From Streptomyces sp. NRRL S-337 (GTDB lineage Bacteria > Actinomycetota > Actinomycetes > Streptomycetales > Streptomycetaceae): a stretch of 15,565 nt of DNA. The stretch spans positions 1 to 15,565 of the forward strand of contig NZ_JOIX01000124.1 in assembly GCF_000720175.1 (NCBI RefSeq). Direction: 5' to 3'. The notes under the pieces are model-generated. The model searched no databases. It was not told the origin of the DNA and was given only the letters and a program-made list of their open reading frames with translations. This document shows positions 8,126-14,237 of the stretch, in pieces (within the stretch, counting starts at the first letter, position 1; each line of letters opens with the position of its first letter). A program made the translations under genes and the position numbers.

Positions 8126-9460
8126 TCAGCGCATCGATGCCGCATTAGCTGTCACGTCATCGGAGTCGAATATCACGGCGGTATCAACGTCTACGTCCAC
8201 AACATCATGTACCGCGGGCGCTTCGACAGCGTCGTACACATCGTCAACGTCAACGACGACCGGACGGGAGGAAAGCCCGGGCTGCTCCGTGAACCATTCG
8301 CCCACCAGGTCCATGACGTCGTGCAGAGCCGCCAGCGGAAAGTACTCAATCCCTCGGGTGGACAGCCATCCTTCCGTGTCGAGTCCGTCCAGGACGAACC
8401 TCTCCAGCGCTCTCGCCATACCGATGGGCAACCCTGTGATCCGTAGATGCTGCGCGGTCAGTCCGTCCTCGGCGTGCTGCCGGAGCCTGTTATAGCCGCC
8501 CCCGGAGCTGATGCCGGGCTTCACTGTGTCCTCGCCAGTCGCGGTGTCCAATCCGCTCACGACGTAGTACACGTCGTGGGGTGGGACAGCGCCGCCGTAC
8601 ATCCCCGGGGGACATTGGGGGCAACCACGCTTCATCTTGTTCGGGATCAGGCCGAACTCGTGCCCGGCGAAACAGACCGCCCGGTGGGGGCGTGACGCTG
8701 CTATCCGCTGCGACTCGAGCACGGTGATGCCGAGGTCTTTGGCTCTCTCGGAGAGCTCCTCGAACTTGGCCAGCTTGTTGCAGGTGCCGCAGAAGTCTGG
8801 GCGGATGGCCTGACGCCCATCCCGGCTGTCCACGTAGAACGAGTGCGAGTGGCCGCGACGGCATCTGACGTCGACGGCGTTGCGGTACTCCTTCACCACG
8901 GTGGATCGAGTCTCACGGACGACCGCCTCGACTTTGGCGAACCCTTCCGCGTACGCAGCAGCTTTCCGACAGTCTGGGCATAGGGTGTCGACGGGCTCAC
9001 CCCGGCAGGTCCTCGCGTCGGCCCCGGTCGTCTTGAAGTGGTGTCCCTTCGAGCACTTCGCCGCGAACACGACATGGCCGTCCCCGGACTCGTCTTGCTC
9101 GTCCGTGGCGGTCAGTTCTATACCCTCGGTCTTAGCCACCGCCTTCAAAACGGCCAAACACTCCGCAACCCAGCCGACGTTGCGGCACTTCTTACACCAC
9201 GGCTCGTTCGGGTCCATCCCGAAGGGCTTGCGGGTGGACAAGACGTCCCACGCGCGGACTGCGAATTCGTGACCGGCACTGCACGTAACGTCCGTCCAGC
9301 CGACCAGGCCGCGCTCCTCGTCCAGCGTCCACGCCTGTCGTCGGCATGCCTGACGGAACAGGTCCATCAGTGCGTTGATGTGGACGGCGGCTTCCGTGCT
9401 CACGTCCGAGGGCTCCGGCTGGTTGCTCGTCATGCGGGTTTCTCTCTCGTTGTCGGCCAT
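8126..9460 (-). CDS. four-zinc-module protein with GIY-YIG-like nuclease domain
   Basis: Unnamed 444-residue protein, probably a DNA-binding endonuclease. Four treble-clef-like modules of pattern CxxGH...CxxC: C60/H64/C89/C92, C136/H140/C161/C164, C200/H204/C224/C227, C263/H267/C280/C283. A GIY-YIG-like domain follows at about 296-360: VYYVVS (297-302), VKPGIS (313-318), R325 in YNRLRQH and E353 in ALERFVL match the strand pair, arginine and metal-binding glutamate of T5orf172-type nucleases, although the second motif has P where Y/I is usual. The C-terminus (401-435) is an odd acidic tail rich in VD repeats. ATG 9460 follows GGAGCGCGAGTG; ATG 9433 is an in-frame alternative. It lies 76 bp downstream of the serine recombinase gene on the same strand, probably co-transcribed. 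Fold call is moderately sure; role (homing, defence or element maintenance) is inference. Confidence 0.75.
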   Translation of the reverse strand: MADNERETRMTSNQPEPSDVSTEAAVHINALMDLFRQACRRQAWTLDEERGLVGWTDVTCSAGHEFAVRAWDVLSTRKPFGMDPNEPWCKKCRNVGWVAECLAVLKAVAKTEGIELTATDEQDESGDGHVVFAAKCSKGHHFKTTGADARTCRGEPVDTLCPDCRKAAAYAEGFAKVEAVVRETRSTVVKEYRNAVDVRCRRGHSHSFYVDSRDGRQAIRPDFCGTCNKLAKFEELSERAKDLGITVLESQRIAASRPHRAVCFAGHEFGLIPNKMKRGCPQCPPGMYGGAVPPHDVYYVVSGLDTATGEDTVKPGISSGGGYNRLRQHAEDGLTAQHLRITGLPIGMARALERFVLDGLDTEGWLSTRGIEYFPLAALHDVMDLVGEWFTEQPGLSSRPVVVDVDDVYDAVEAPAVHDVVDVDVDTAVIFDSDDVTANAASMR

Positions 9461-9536
9461 CACTCGCGCTCCAGGTAGCGATAGATGGTCGGTTCCCGAA
9501 CACCGGCAATGGACCGTCCTCCGCTGCGGGTTTCTG

Positions 9537-10267
9537 CTACGAGGTGCGCTGGCGCGGGTACAGGGTCGGCGGCTTGTCGGTCGGGTTGGCAAGCATTCGG
9601 CGGACGGTTTCCGGGTGCCATCGGTCTCCGCGCTTCGGCCGGATGCCTTCAGCCTCTAGCACCGCGGCGATCTCACGGAAGGACAGCTCGTCCTCGTCGC
9701 GGAGTTGGCGGGCGCGGGCGCGGCCGGCCTGCTCCGCTTCCTCCTCGGCCAGCTCCTTCTGGTGGGCCCGCCATCCGTACGGCGGGGCACCGTAGGCGTA
9801 TCCGCCCTGTTCAGCCTTCTCGCGCCGTCCGTGACGGAGTCGGGCGGCGATCATCGACCGCTCCAACTGGGCGAAGACGCCCATCATCTGGTGCATGGCG
9901 GTGCGCATGGGGTCATCCGGGTCGTCTGGGTGGACTTCCCCGGAGTCTGAGGTGAACGCGCGTCCGCCGTGCTTCCAGATCTGGGCCAGGATGGCCTCCT
10001 GGACGACGAGGGTGCGGGCGAACCTGTCGAGGTTCGGCGCGATGATGCCGTCCGCGGTGCCGTCCTCGATCTCGGTCAGTGCGTCGGCAAGCCCGGGCCG
10101 TCGGCGCTCTCCAGCGTTCCGGAGCGTCCTTCATCGCGGTACATGGTGCGGCCAAGCCGGTGGCCAGCCTCGCGGCACCACTGGCGCACGTGCTTCTCCT
10201 GAACGTCGAGTCCGTACCCGTCGAGTTGGCGCCCGGTGCTGACGCGGATGTACCCCACAAGCCTCAT
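9537..10267 (-). pseudogene. serine recombinase (resolvase/invertase type), frameshifted
   Basis: Site-specific recombinase cutting DNA through a 5'-phosphoserine link. ATG 10267 starts MRLVGYIRVSTGRQ with catalytic Ser10, then LDVQEKHVRQWCREAGHRLG and YRDEGRSGTLESADG. At about 10090-10105 the frame breaks within GGCCCGGGCTT and ends at a premature TGA. The other frame continues ADALTEIEDGTADGIIAPNL, then DRFARTLVVQEAILAQIWKH and MHQMMGVFAQLERSMIAARL, and a C-terminal helix-turn-helix-like part (LSFREIAAVLEAEGIRPKRG and WHPETVRRMLANPT), ending at 9537. Restoring about 4 missing bases, or an equivalent shift, gives roughly 244 residues with all catalytic motifs. It may be a recent mutation or a sequencing error in a GC-rich run. 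It heads the unit that includes the zinc/GIY-YIG gene. Confidence 0.85.
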
Positions 10268-10312
10268 GGGCACATGATGGCGGGCTGTGCTGACAATCGG
10301 CGTGACCTGTGG

Positions 10313-10338
10313 TGCCACAGAAGGTACATAACTGTGAC
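10313..10338. promoter_or_regulatory. operator-like palindrome before the recombinase gene
   Basis: TGCCACAG (10313-10320), 10 nt, CTGTGACA (10331-10338): inverted repeat with one mismatch in 8, centred about 58 bp upstream of the recombinase start. An overlapping TGTGG-TG-CCACA lies at 10308-10319. Its position fits an autoregulatory or host-repressor site. Confidence 0.35.
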
Positions 10339-10414
10339 ACTGACCGGTCGCGGGTATGCCGACGGTTCCCGCCGCTACACCGAACTCGCCCTGAAGGAGA
10401 CCGGGAAGCTGTAG
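10333..10414 (+). CDS. possible 26-residue peptide or gene 3' remnant
   Basis: GTG 10333 follows AGAAGG with 9-nt spacing and reads MTLTGRGYADGSRRYTELAL, then KETGKL, with stop at 10412-10414 and a strong terminator 25 nt later. That arrangement suggests a real 3' gene end. It may be the surviving tail of a longer gene whose upstream part is now the divergent recombinase region. No family recognised. Confidence 0.25.
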
Positions 10415-10438
10415 CTGCGCCCACAGCAATGCACGCCC

Positions 10439-10469
10439 GAGGGGGCCGGACGGATTGTCCGGCCCCCTC
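10439..10469 (+). terminator. strong bidirectional terminator hairpin
   Basis: GAGGGGGCCGGAC (10439-10451), loop GGATT, GTCCGGCCCCCTC (10457-10469): perfect 13-bp stem. It shares the word GCCGGACGGAT and the following context with the hairpin at 12920-12956. Confidence 0.75.
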
Positions 10470-10576
10470 GTCGTATGCGGGGAAGGAGGGCCGGAGGTGC
10501 TGGTCGTCGCGGGTTGCCCGGCTTGCCCCCGGGTGGTGTAGGGCGCGCGAGAAGCACTCGCACGGCCGGGTAGCAG

Positions 10577-10614
10577 CCCTTTGGCGGGACTCCCGCGGGA
10601 CTCCAGCCAAAGGG
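10577..10614. repeat. inverted repeat with inner direct repeat
   Basis: CCCTTTGGC (10577-10585) and GCCAAAGGG (10606-10614), a perfect 9-bp stem. The 20-nt loop holds two copies of GGGACTCC around CCGCGG. No gene nearby explains it; a second hairpin follows at 10702-10740. Confidence 0.55.
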
Positions 10615-10701
10615 TTACGGCCAGGGGCCGGTAGCGGCCAAGCTGTGGTGGTTCGTAGAGCCGCCGCGTAGCAGCACGGCCGCGCCGATTCAAGAGTTGG
10701 C

Positions 10702-10740
10702 GAATGTGGTGACCCGTTAGCGGAGCCCGCCGCCACATTC
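10702..10740. repeat. inverted repeat GAATGTGG/CCACATTC
   Basis: GAATGTGG (10702-10709) and CCACATTC (10733-10740) form a perfect 8-bp stem with a 23-nt loop. With the hairpin at 10577-10614 it gives two strong cruciforms in 165 bp of non-coding DNA, as in replication, transfer or recombination sites of mobile elements. Confidence 0.5.
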
Positions 10741-10985
10741 AATAGATGCACGAAGACAAGGAGGGAGAAACTTCCCAGCTCAGAGGCTCTTGCAGAGGAC
10801 CGAGCGTGACGCGCCACCAGTATTGAAATTCAGGGCCGGCATCTATCGAATACGGCGCGGATAGACGGCACTCTCCTCCTCGTCCCGAGGTATCACCGCC
10901 CCCACCACCGGACTTGCGGGGCTAATCCCTCGCCGGTCCACAGTCGGGGACACCTATCCATCCGCACGCGAAATGAAGGTTCTCG

Positions 10986-11115
10986 ATGTCCACCACCACG
11001 CACCGCCCGGCCGCTCCGCAGCCCCGGCGGTGCCGACGCCCCGCAACCAGCGGCTCGGGGCCTGGGCCCGCCGGGCCTCGTGGCCTGCCTGCACCATCGC
11101 CGGCCTAACCATCGG
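10986..11115 (+). pseudogene. decayed paralogue of the MSTT small membrane protein
   Basis: ATG 10986 follows AAGG by 6 nt and starts MSTTTHRPAAPQP, but then runs in a frame without hydrophobic character to a TAA at 11106. The frame starting at ATG 10973 (MKVLDVHHH) instead gives VPTPRNQRLGAWARRASWPA and CTIAGLTIG, which looks like the proper continuation of an MSTT protein and suggests a frameshift near residue 13. The hydrophobic second half is lost. The upstream region is duplicated at the intact copy (11445). Confidence 0.45.
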
Positions 11116-11248
11116 CGAGCCGGCCCACCGATCCGAGCGACAGCGCTCGATCAGCCCAGGTCCGACGCGCGTAGCAGCGCGACGCCCGCCCATTCAAGCG
11201 TCCGCGAAACGCGGCAGTTTCCAGCTCAGGAGCCGTTCCAACACCACG

Positions 11249-11269
11249 AACCTGATGTGACGTCAGGTT
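11249..11269. terminator. small hairpin in the non-coding spacer
   Basis: AACCTGA (11249-11255), loop TGTGACG, TCAGGTT (11263-11269), then a further T. A 7-bp perfect stem between the dead and intact MSTT genes, possibly terminating the first unit. Confidence 0.35.
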
Positions 11270-11444
11270 TGAAGGTCAATTTCGCGAGATCTTGCATACG
11301 GCTCGGTTCGTCGACAGTCTCCTCCTCGTCCGGGGGCGCCACCGGACTCCACCAGGGGACTTGCGGGACTAACCCCCCGCTGGTCGACCGTCCATCCACC
11401 CATTCACCGCGTGCTGCCGCATGCACCAGAAACGAAGGATTGCC

Positions 11445-11690
11445 ATGTCCACCACAAATAGCCACCCGGGCGACCCTCAGTCGCACGGAAGGCCGCCGGC
11501 CGAGCCGCACACACCCGACCAGCCCTACGAAGCACGTCCGCACACGGACGCCCTGGGCTGGGCAACACTGGGGCTGACCGCCGCATTCGGCACCACCGGC
11601 GTGGTGCTCACCCTGACCGGGCATGAAGGGGCCGGCATCGCCCTCATGGGCTTATGCTCGCTGGGGCGAGACGTCAGCACCCGGAAGTAG
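11445..11690 (+). CDS. small membrane protein, MSTT family
   Basis: 81 residues, function unknown. ATG 11445 sits 6 nt after GAAGGA. Residues 1-36 are polar and Pro/His-rich (MSTTNSHPGDPQSHGRPPAE onward). Residues 37-58 (LGWATLGLTAAFGTTGVVLTLT) form a transmembrane helix, 62-74 (GAGIALMGLCSLG) a second shorter hydrophobic segment, with a charged end RDVSTRK. Leu70 is a TTA codon (11652-11654), unusual in such GC-rich DNA and a mark of bldA dependence. It is the live member of a tandem pair whose other copy (10986) is degraded. Small two-helix proteins of this sort occur in streptomycete plasmids and integrative elements, but I cannot assign it to Spd or another named group. Confidence 0.7.
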   Translation: MSTTNSHPGDPQSHGRPPAEPHTPDQPYEARPHTDALGWATLGLTAAFGTTGVVLTLTGHEGAGIALMGLCSLGRDVSTRK

Positions 11691-11707
11691 GGCAACCGTG
11701 GGCCTCT

Positions 11708-11732
11708 GCCGGGCGGGGTCATCCCACCCGGC
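11708..11732 (+). terminator. hairpin after the MSTT gene
   Basis: GCCGGGCGGG (11708-11717), loop GTCAT, CCCACCCGGC (11723-11732): 10-bp stem with one C-A mismatch, 17 nt after the stop codon. No T-run. Confidence 0.55.
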
Positions 11733-11839
11733 GGCGGGGCCAGCAGTTGGGCCAGGAAGGCCCCTACCAGATGAGCCGCCAGCCGGACGCCACCCGGACG
11801 TGGTCCGGATGGTGCCCGGCATCGGGTACTCGTAGACCT

Positions 11840-11945
11840 CGCCCTGCGAGGCCCCTGGGTTCCGGAAGCCATAGGCATCATCGTTCCGCTTCGCTAAACG
11901 GAGTTGACGAAGCGTCAAATGTGTATGCCGTTCAGCGATGGCCAC
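11840..11945 (-). pseudogene. possible transposase C-terminal remnant
   Basis: The minus frame reads HLTLRQLRLAKRNDDAYGFRNP. The K-R-x-YGFRN pattern resembles the C-terminal end of ISL3-like DDE transposases. After that the reading (GEVYEYPMPGTIR) matches nothing I know. No terminal inverted repeats or target duplication were found. Weak call; it would explain this otherwise empty 336-bp gap between 11690 and 12027. Confidence 0.2.
11904..11918. promoter_or_regulatory. palindrome upstream of the secreted SH3-like gene
   Basis: TTGACG-AAG-CGTCAA is a perfect 6-bp inverted repeat 109 bp before the start at 12027. TTGACG could itself be a -35 box. TATCCT at 11956-11961 fits a TAnnnT -10 box, but the two are too far apart to be one promoter, so the palindrome may be an operator. 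Confidence 0.3.
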
Positions 11946-12026
11946 TGCCTACCGTTATCCTGCGGAGGTTCTCCGCCGATGAGGCTGAGAAAAACCCTCA
12001 CAGCACGACGAACGAAAGCTGAACGG

Positions 12027-12356
12027 ATGATCAAGACTCGCATTGCCACCGCAGCGGCCGCCGCTGCCTTAGTCGCCGCCTCGATCGGCCTGGCCGCTCC
12101 GGCCGGTGCCGCGCCTGTCAAGGCCAGCGGCGGATGCTGGAACACCACGGCCAAGGCCAAGGAGACCCTCAAGATACGGACGTCTCGCAAGATCTCCGGC
12201 ACCGCCGTCGGGCTCATTCCCAAGGGGGCAACGGGCTGCTACGAGTACGGCCAGGAAGGCCAAAGGTACAGCTACTGCGGGAAGTCCGACAACATGTGGG
12301 ACTACATCACCTACAGGGGGATGAAGGGCTACGTCCCGCACTCGTGCATCATCTGA
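12027..12356 (+). CDS. secreted four-cysteine SH3-like protein
   Basis: 109-residue exported protein. Residues 1-28 are a classical Sec signal peptide (MIKTR, then an Ala-rich core, with cleavage expected at AGA-AP around 28/29). The mature ~80 residues read LKIRTSRKISGTAVGLIPKG, CYEYGQEG, YCGKSDNMWDYITYRG and MKGYVPHSCII, the pattern of a bacterial SH3 (SH3b) barrel: RT-loop, GYVP strand at the end. Cysteines 37, 71, 84 and 107 could form two disulfides, fitting life outside the cell. ATG 12027 is preceded by GAAAG at 10 nt. Leu15, inside the signal peptide, is a TTA codon (12069-12071), implying bldA-dependent late expression. It probably binds cell wall or another surface ligand; no catalytic domain is attached. 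Confidence 0.85.
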   Translation: MIKTRIATAAAAAALVAASIGLAAPAGAAPVKASGGCWNTTAKAKETLKIRTSRKISGTAVGLIPKGATGCYEYGQEGQRYSYCGKSDNMWDYITYRGMKGYVPHSCII

Positions 12357-12415
12357 GCGAGGGCCGGAGGCGCTAGCAAGGGCCGTGCCGCTTGACGCAG
12401 ACACCTGGCGGTCCA

Positions 12416-12465
12416 CAGGGGCAGCAGTCTCGTCGCCCCTGGGCCGCCGGGCACCCGCGCCCGGC
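12416..12465 (+). terminator. twin hairpin after the SH3-like gene
   Basis: CAGGGGC (12416-12422) pairs with GCCCCTG (12435-12441), and directly after it GCCGGGC (12446-12452) pairs with GCCCGGC (12459-12465), followed by GTTTCC. Two stacked GC stems about 60 nt after the stop codon. Confidence 0.5.
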
Positions 12466-12561
12466 GTTTCCACTCAGTCCTCCCGCTCAGGGGCAGCACA
12501 GTGCGGATTCGTCGCGATGTAGAGCGGGTGGCTGACCTCGCGTCACGCCATCCATTCCCGC

Positions 12562-12816
12562 TCACGATCTCCAGCACTCACAGCGAGCGTCATCCTCAGA
12601 GTTCGCTTGACACGCTTGTGGCCTGCAGCGGGGGCATTTCTGGATGTCGTCTTGCTCGATGTGCCAGCCCGCGAAAGCTACCCGGGCAAGGCAATCAGAC
12701 ATGATTCGGCGCATGTTCTGCTCGGACATCATGGGGCCCGAAATCATGGTTGTGCCCATGGGGGGAACGTCGACTTCCCCGTTATGTCTCTCGCCGCATC
12801 CGTCGCAGTTCAACAT
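12562..12816 (-). CDS. small CxxC/CxxC zinc-binding protein, unknown function
   Basis: 84 residues. ATG 12816 gives MLNCDGCGERHNGEVDVPPM, a Met- and Gly-rich middle (MGTTMISGPMMSEQNMRRIM), then CLARVAFAGWHI and DIQKCPRCRP. Paired C4/C7 and C61/C64 motifs could together bind one zinc ion, as in zinc-ribbon proteins. Further cysteines 69, 79 and 81 in the tail are extra. The frame is open upstream, but that part is Arg-rich and overlaps a terminator hairpin, so 12816 is preferred. No Shine-Dalgarno is seen, so the message could be leaderless. It stands alone between terminators. The general pattern resembles small streptomycete hypothetical proteins; no function is claimed. Confidence 0.6.
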   Translation of the reverse strand: MLNCDGCGERHNGEVDVPPMGTTMISGPMMSEQNMRRIMSDCLARVAFAGWHIEQDDIQKCPRCRPQACQANSEDDARCECWRS

Positions 12817-12919
12817 CGCGGCCGAAGCCAGCCCTGACCGGTGGGAGTACCTGCATACCGGGATGGTCTGGCTGACACTGCCCGGAGCCTGTAGACCCCA
12901 CCGCCATACGACCACGCAC

Positions 12920-12956
12920 GACGAGGGAGCCGGACGGATCGTCCGGCTCCCTCGTC
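12920..12956. terminator. strong bidirectional terminator hairpin
   Basis: GACGAGGGAGCCGGAC (12920-12935), loop GGATC, GTCCGGCTCCCTCGTC (12941-12956): perfect 16-bp stem, the strongest in the window. Closely related to 10439-10469; both are followed on the plus strand by CATGCGG or TATGCGG. Confidence 0.8.
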
Positions 12957-13109
12957 TCATGCGGCGGAATCGCCAAGCAGCGCGGTGAGCCCCGCTCTCC
13001 AAGGTGCTTGGCAGCTACCTCGAAGTGGTTGACCAGTGGGGGAAAACGCTCTGTTCGGCATGCAGTAGGAGCAACGTAGCTCCGGCGATCTGCGGAGTGG
13101 GGCCGGGGT

Positions 13110-13144
13110 GCGTCCCGCAGAGAGCGATGTGCCCTGCGGGACGC
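13110..13144 (-). terminator. terminator of the exported-protein gene
   Basis: GCGTCCCGCAG (13110-13120) and CTGCGGGACGC (13134-13144) form a perfect 11-bp stem with a 13-nt loop, 32 nt past the stop codon at 13177. Confidence 0.7.
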
Positions 13145-13176
13145 GTGTACGGGCAGGAGGCCCGCTAGCCGAAGGT

Positions 13177-13821
13177 TCAGCGGTACAGCTTCTTGGAGGA
13201 GGTGTAGATCATGCTTCCGACACCGGTCATGTTGCCGACGTGGGACCAGCGCTCCTGGCAGTTGGACCACCGCTGGTAGCGCTTGATGGCCCAGGTCTGC
13301 TTCCAGATACCGCGCTTGGCGATGAACATGCTCCTGGCGGGGACGGTGTACTCGATGGTCTCGCCGTCGCTGATGTCGGCGGACAGCTCCAGCTCGAAGC
13401 CCAACATGGCGGTGCCCTGCTGCTTGTTCTTCTTGTTGATCTTCGCCCTCGCCTTGCGCTGAATGCTGGGCAGGGAGGGCAGGCGGCCGGTGAGCATGCC
13501 GCGGCCAGAGTAGGTGTGGGTGAAGGTGAACTGGTGCTTCTGCTCGGTGGAGGCGCCGTTACGCCAGGTGATCTTCTCGGGACGGCTGTCCCAGCCCTCG
13601 CGGATCAGGATGGGCGTCACGCGGTCGACGGGCTGGCAGGTGTCGCCGCCTTGCTGCACCTTGGCACCGGCGAGGGCAACCTGACGCGAGGTGCCGCCCT
13701 GGCCCGGGTCGGTGGTGAATACGTCGGTGACCGAAGTGCCGGCGACAACGCCCGCGACCAGACCGCTGGCGAGCACAGCGATGATCAGCGGTCGGGTCTT
13801 GCGGTTTGTGACAGCAGACAT
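13177..13821 (-). CDS. exported or membrane-anchored protein of unknown function
   Basis: 214 residues, no family recognised. ATG 13821 has an excellent ribosome site (GAAGGAG, 7 nt spacing). Residues 9-33 (TRPLIIAVLASGLVAGVVAG and following) are a signal peptide or N-terminal anchor. The rest is predicted outside the cell: two cysteines (C62, C188) likely form one disulfide. The middle reads HQFTFTHTYSGRGMLTG, a strongly basic stretch at 122-134 (RKARAKINKKNKQ), then a beta-rich half (GFELELSADISDGETIEYTV, MFIAKRGIWKQTWAIKRYQR). The overall form suggests a secreted beta-sandwich or toxin-like protein binding a surface or nucleic acid, but this is only inference. It is divergent from the LysM gene, with a 416-bp spacer carrying operator-like palindromes. 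Confidence 0.8.
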   Translation of the reverse strand: MSAVTNRKTRPLIIAVLASGLVAGVVAGTSVTDVFTTDPGQGGTSRQVALAGAKVQQGGDTCQPVDRVTPILIREGWDSRPEKITWRNGASTEQKHQFTFTHTYSGRGMLTGRLPSLPSIQRKARAKINKKNKQQGTAMLGFELELSADISDGETIEYTVPARSMFIAKRGIWKQTWAIKRYQRWSNCQERWSHVGNMTGVGSMIYTSSKKLYR

Positions 13822-14046
13822 GCGGATCTCCTTCGAGGAAACGAGTCGGTGAGTGGCCAGCCCTGCGCGGACGCTGGGGGTGGGCCGTGTGGACGACTGC
13901 TCGCCCCGTCGTCGGTACCGGCAGATGGCGAGAGTGGATGCGGCGGACCCGGGTGCGCCGTCGACGTCTGGCGCGGTCCGGGTGGGCCGGTCGATGGCAA
14001 GAGCGTGCCGGGCAGGGTCAGCGCGGGGCAACACGTCATGACGGAC

Positions 14047-14056
14047 GGGACAGTCC
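14047..14056. promoter_or_regulatory. operator-like GGGACAGTCC, site 1
   Basis: GGAC-A-GTCC core in the spacer between two divergent envelope genes; the same core recurs at 14137-14151. A perfect CGTCATGACG palindrome lies just upstream (14034-14043). Confidence 0.3.
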
Positions 14057-14136
14057 AGCATTGTCTGTGCAGGTCAGCGGCACCGTCCGCGCTTACGTGG
14101 GCCACCGTTGTCAGGGGGCTTCCAGCACTGGACGGA

Positions 14137-14151
14137 CCGGGACTGTCCCGG
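14137..14151. promoter_or_regulatory. operator-like palindrome CCGGGAC-T-GTCCCGG, site 2
   Basis: Perfect 7-bp inverted repeat about one base, 86 bp before the LysM gene start, sharing the GGGACWGTCC core with 14047-14056. The remaining spacer (13822-14237) holds no gene I can support. Confidence 0.4.
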
Positions 14152-14237
14152 ACGGGCGAAGATCTAGCGGGACACCTTTGAGACGAAACAACCTCCTTGC
14201 CGGGCCGCGAACTACGCGGTCTTTCGAGGAGGTCGTT

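Larger units (their letters stand above)
10660..11458 (+). repeat. diverged tandem duplication of a small-gene locus
   Basis: Two units in tandem, roughly 10660-11165 and 11166-11458 onward, share in the same order: CGTAGCAGC...ATTCAAG, CCCAGCTCAGAGG/TCCAGCTCAGGAG, CTCCTCCTCGTCC, GGACTTGCGGG(G/A)CTAA, CG(C/T)TGGTCGAC-like words, AAGGTT/AAGGAT and ATGTCCACCAC. Each ends in a small ORF starting MSTT with the same Shine-Dalgarno arrangement (10986 dead, 11445 intact). Similarity is patchy, indicating an old duplication. Confidence 0.6.

Noticed and set aside
13108..14181. Long plus-strand frame opposite the exported-protein gene
   Set aside because: No ribosome site or domain; the minus-strand gene has a Shine-Dalgarno, signal peptide and terminator.
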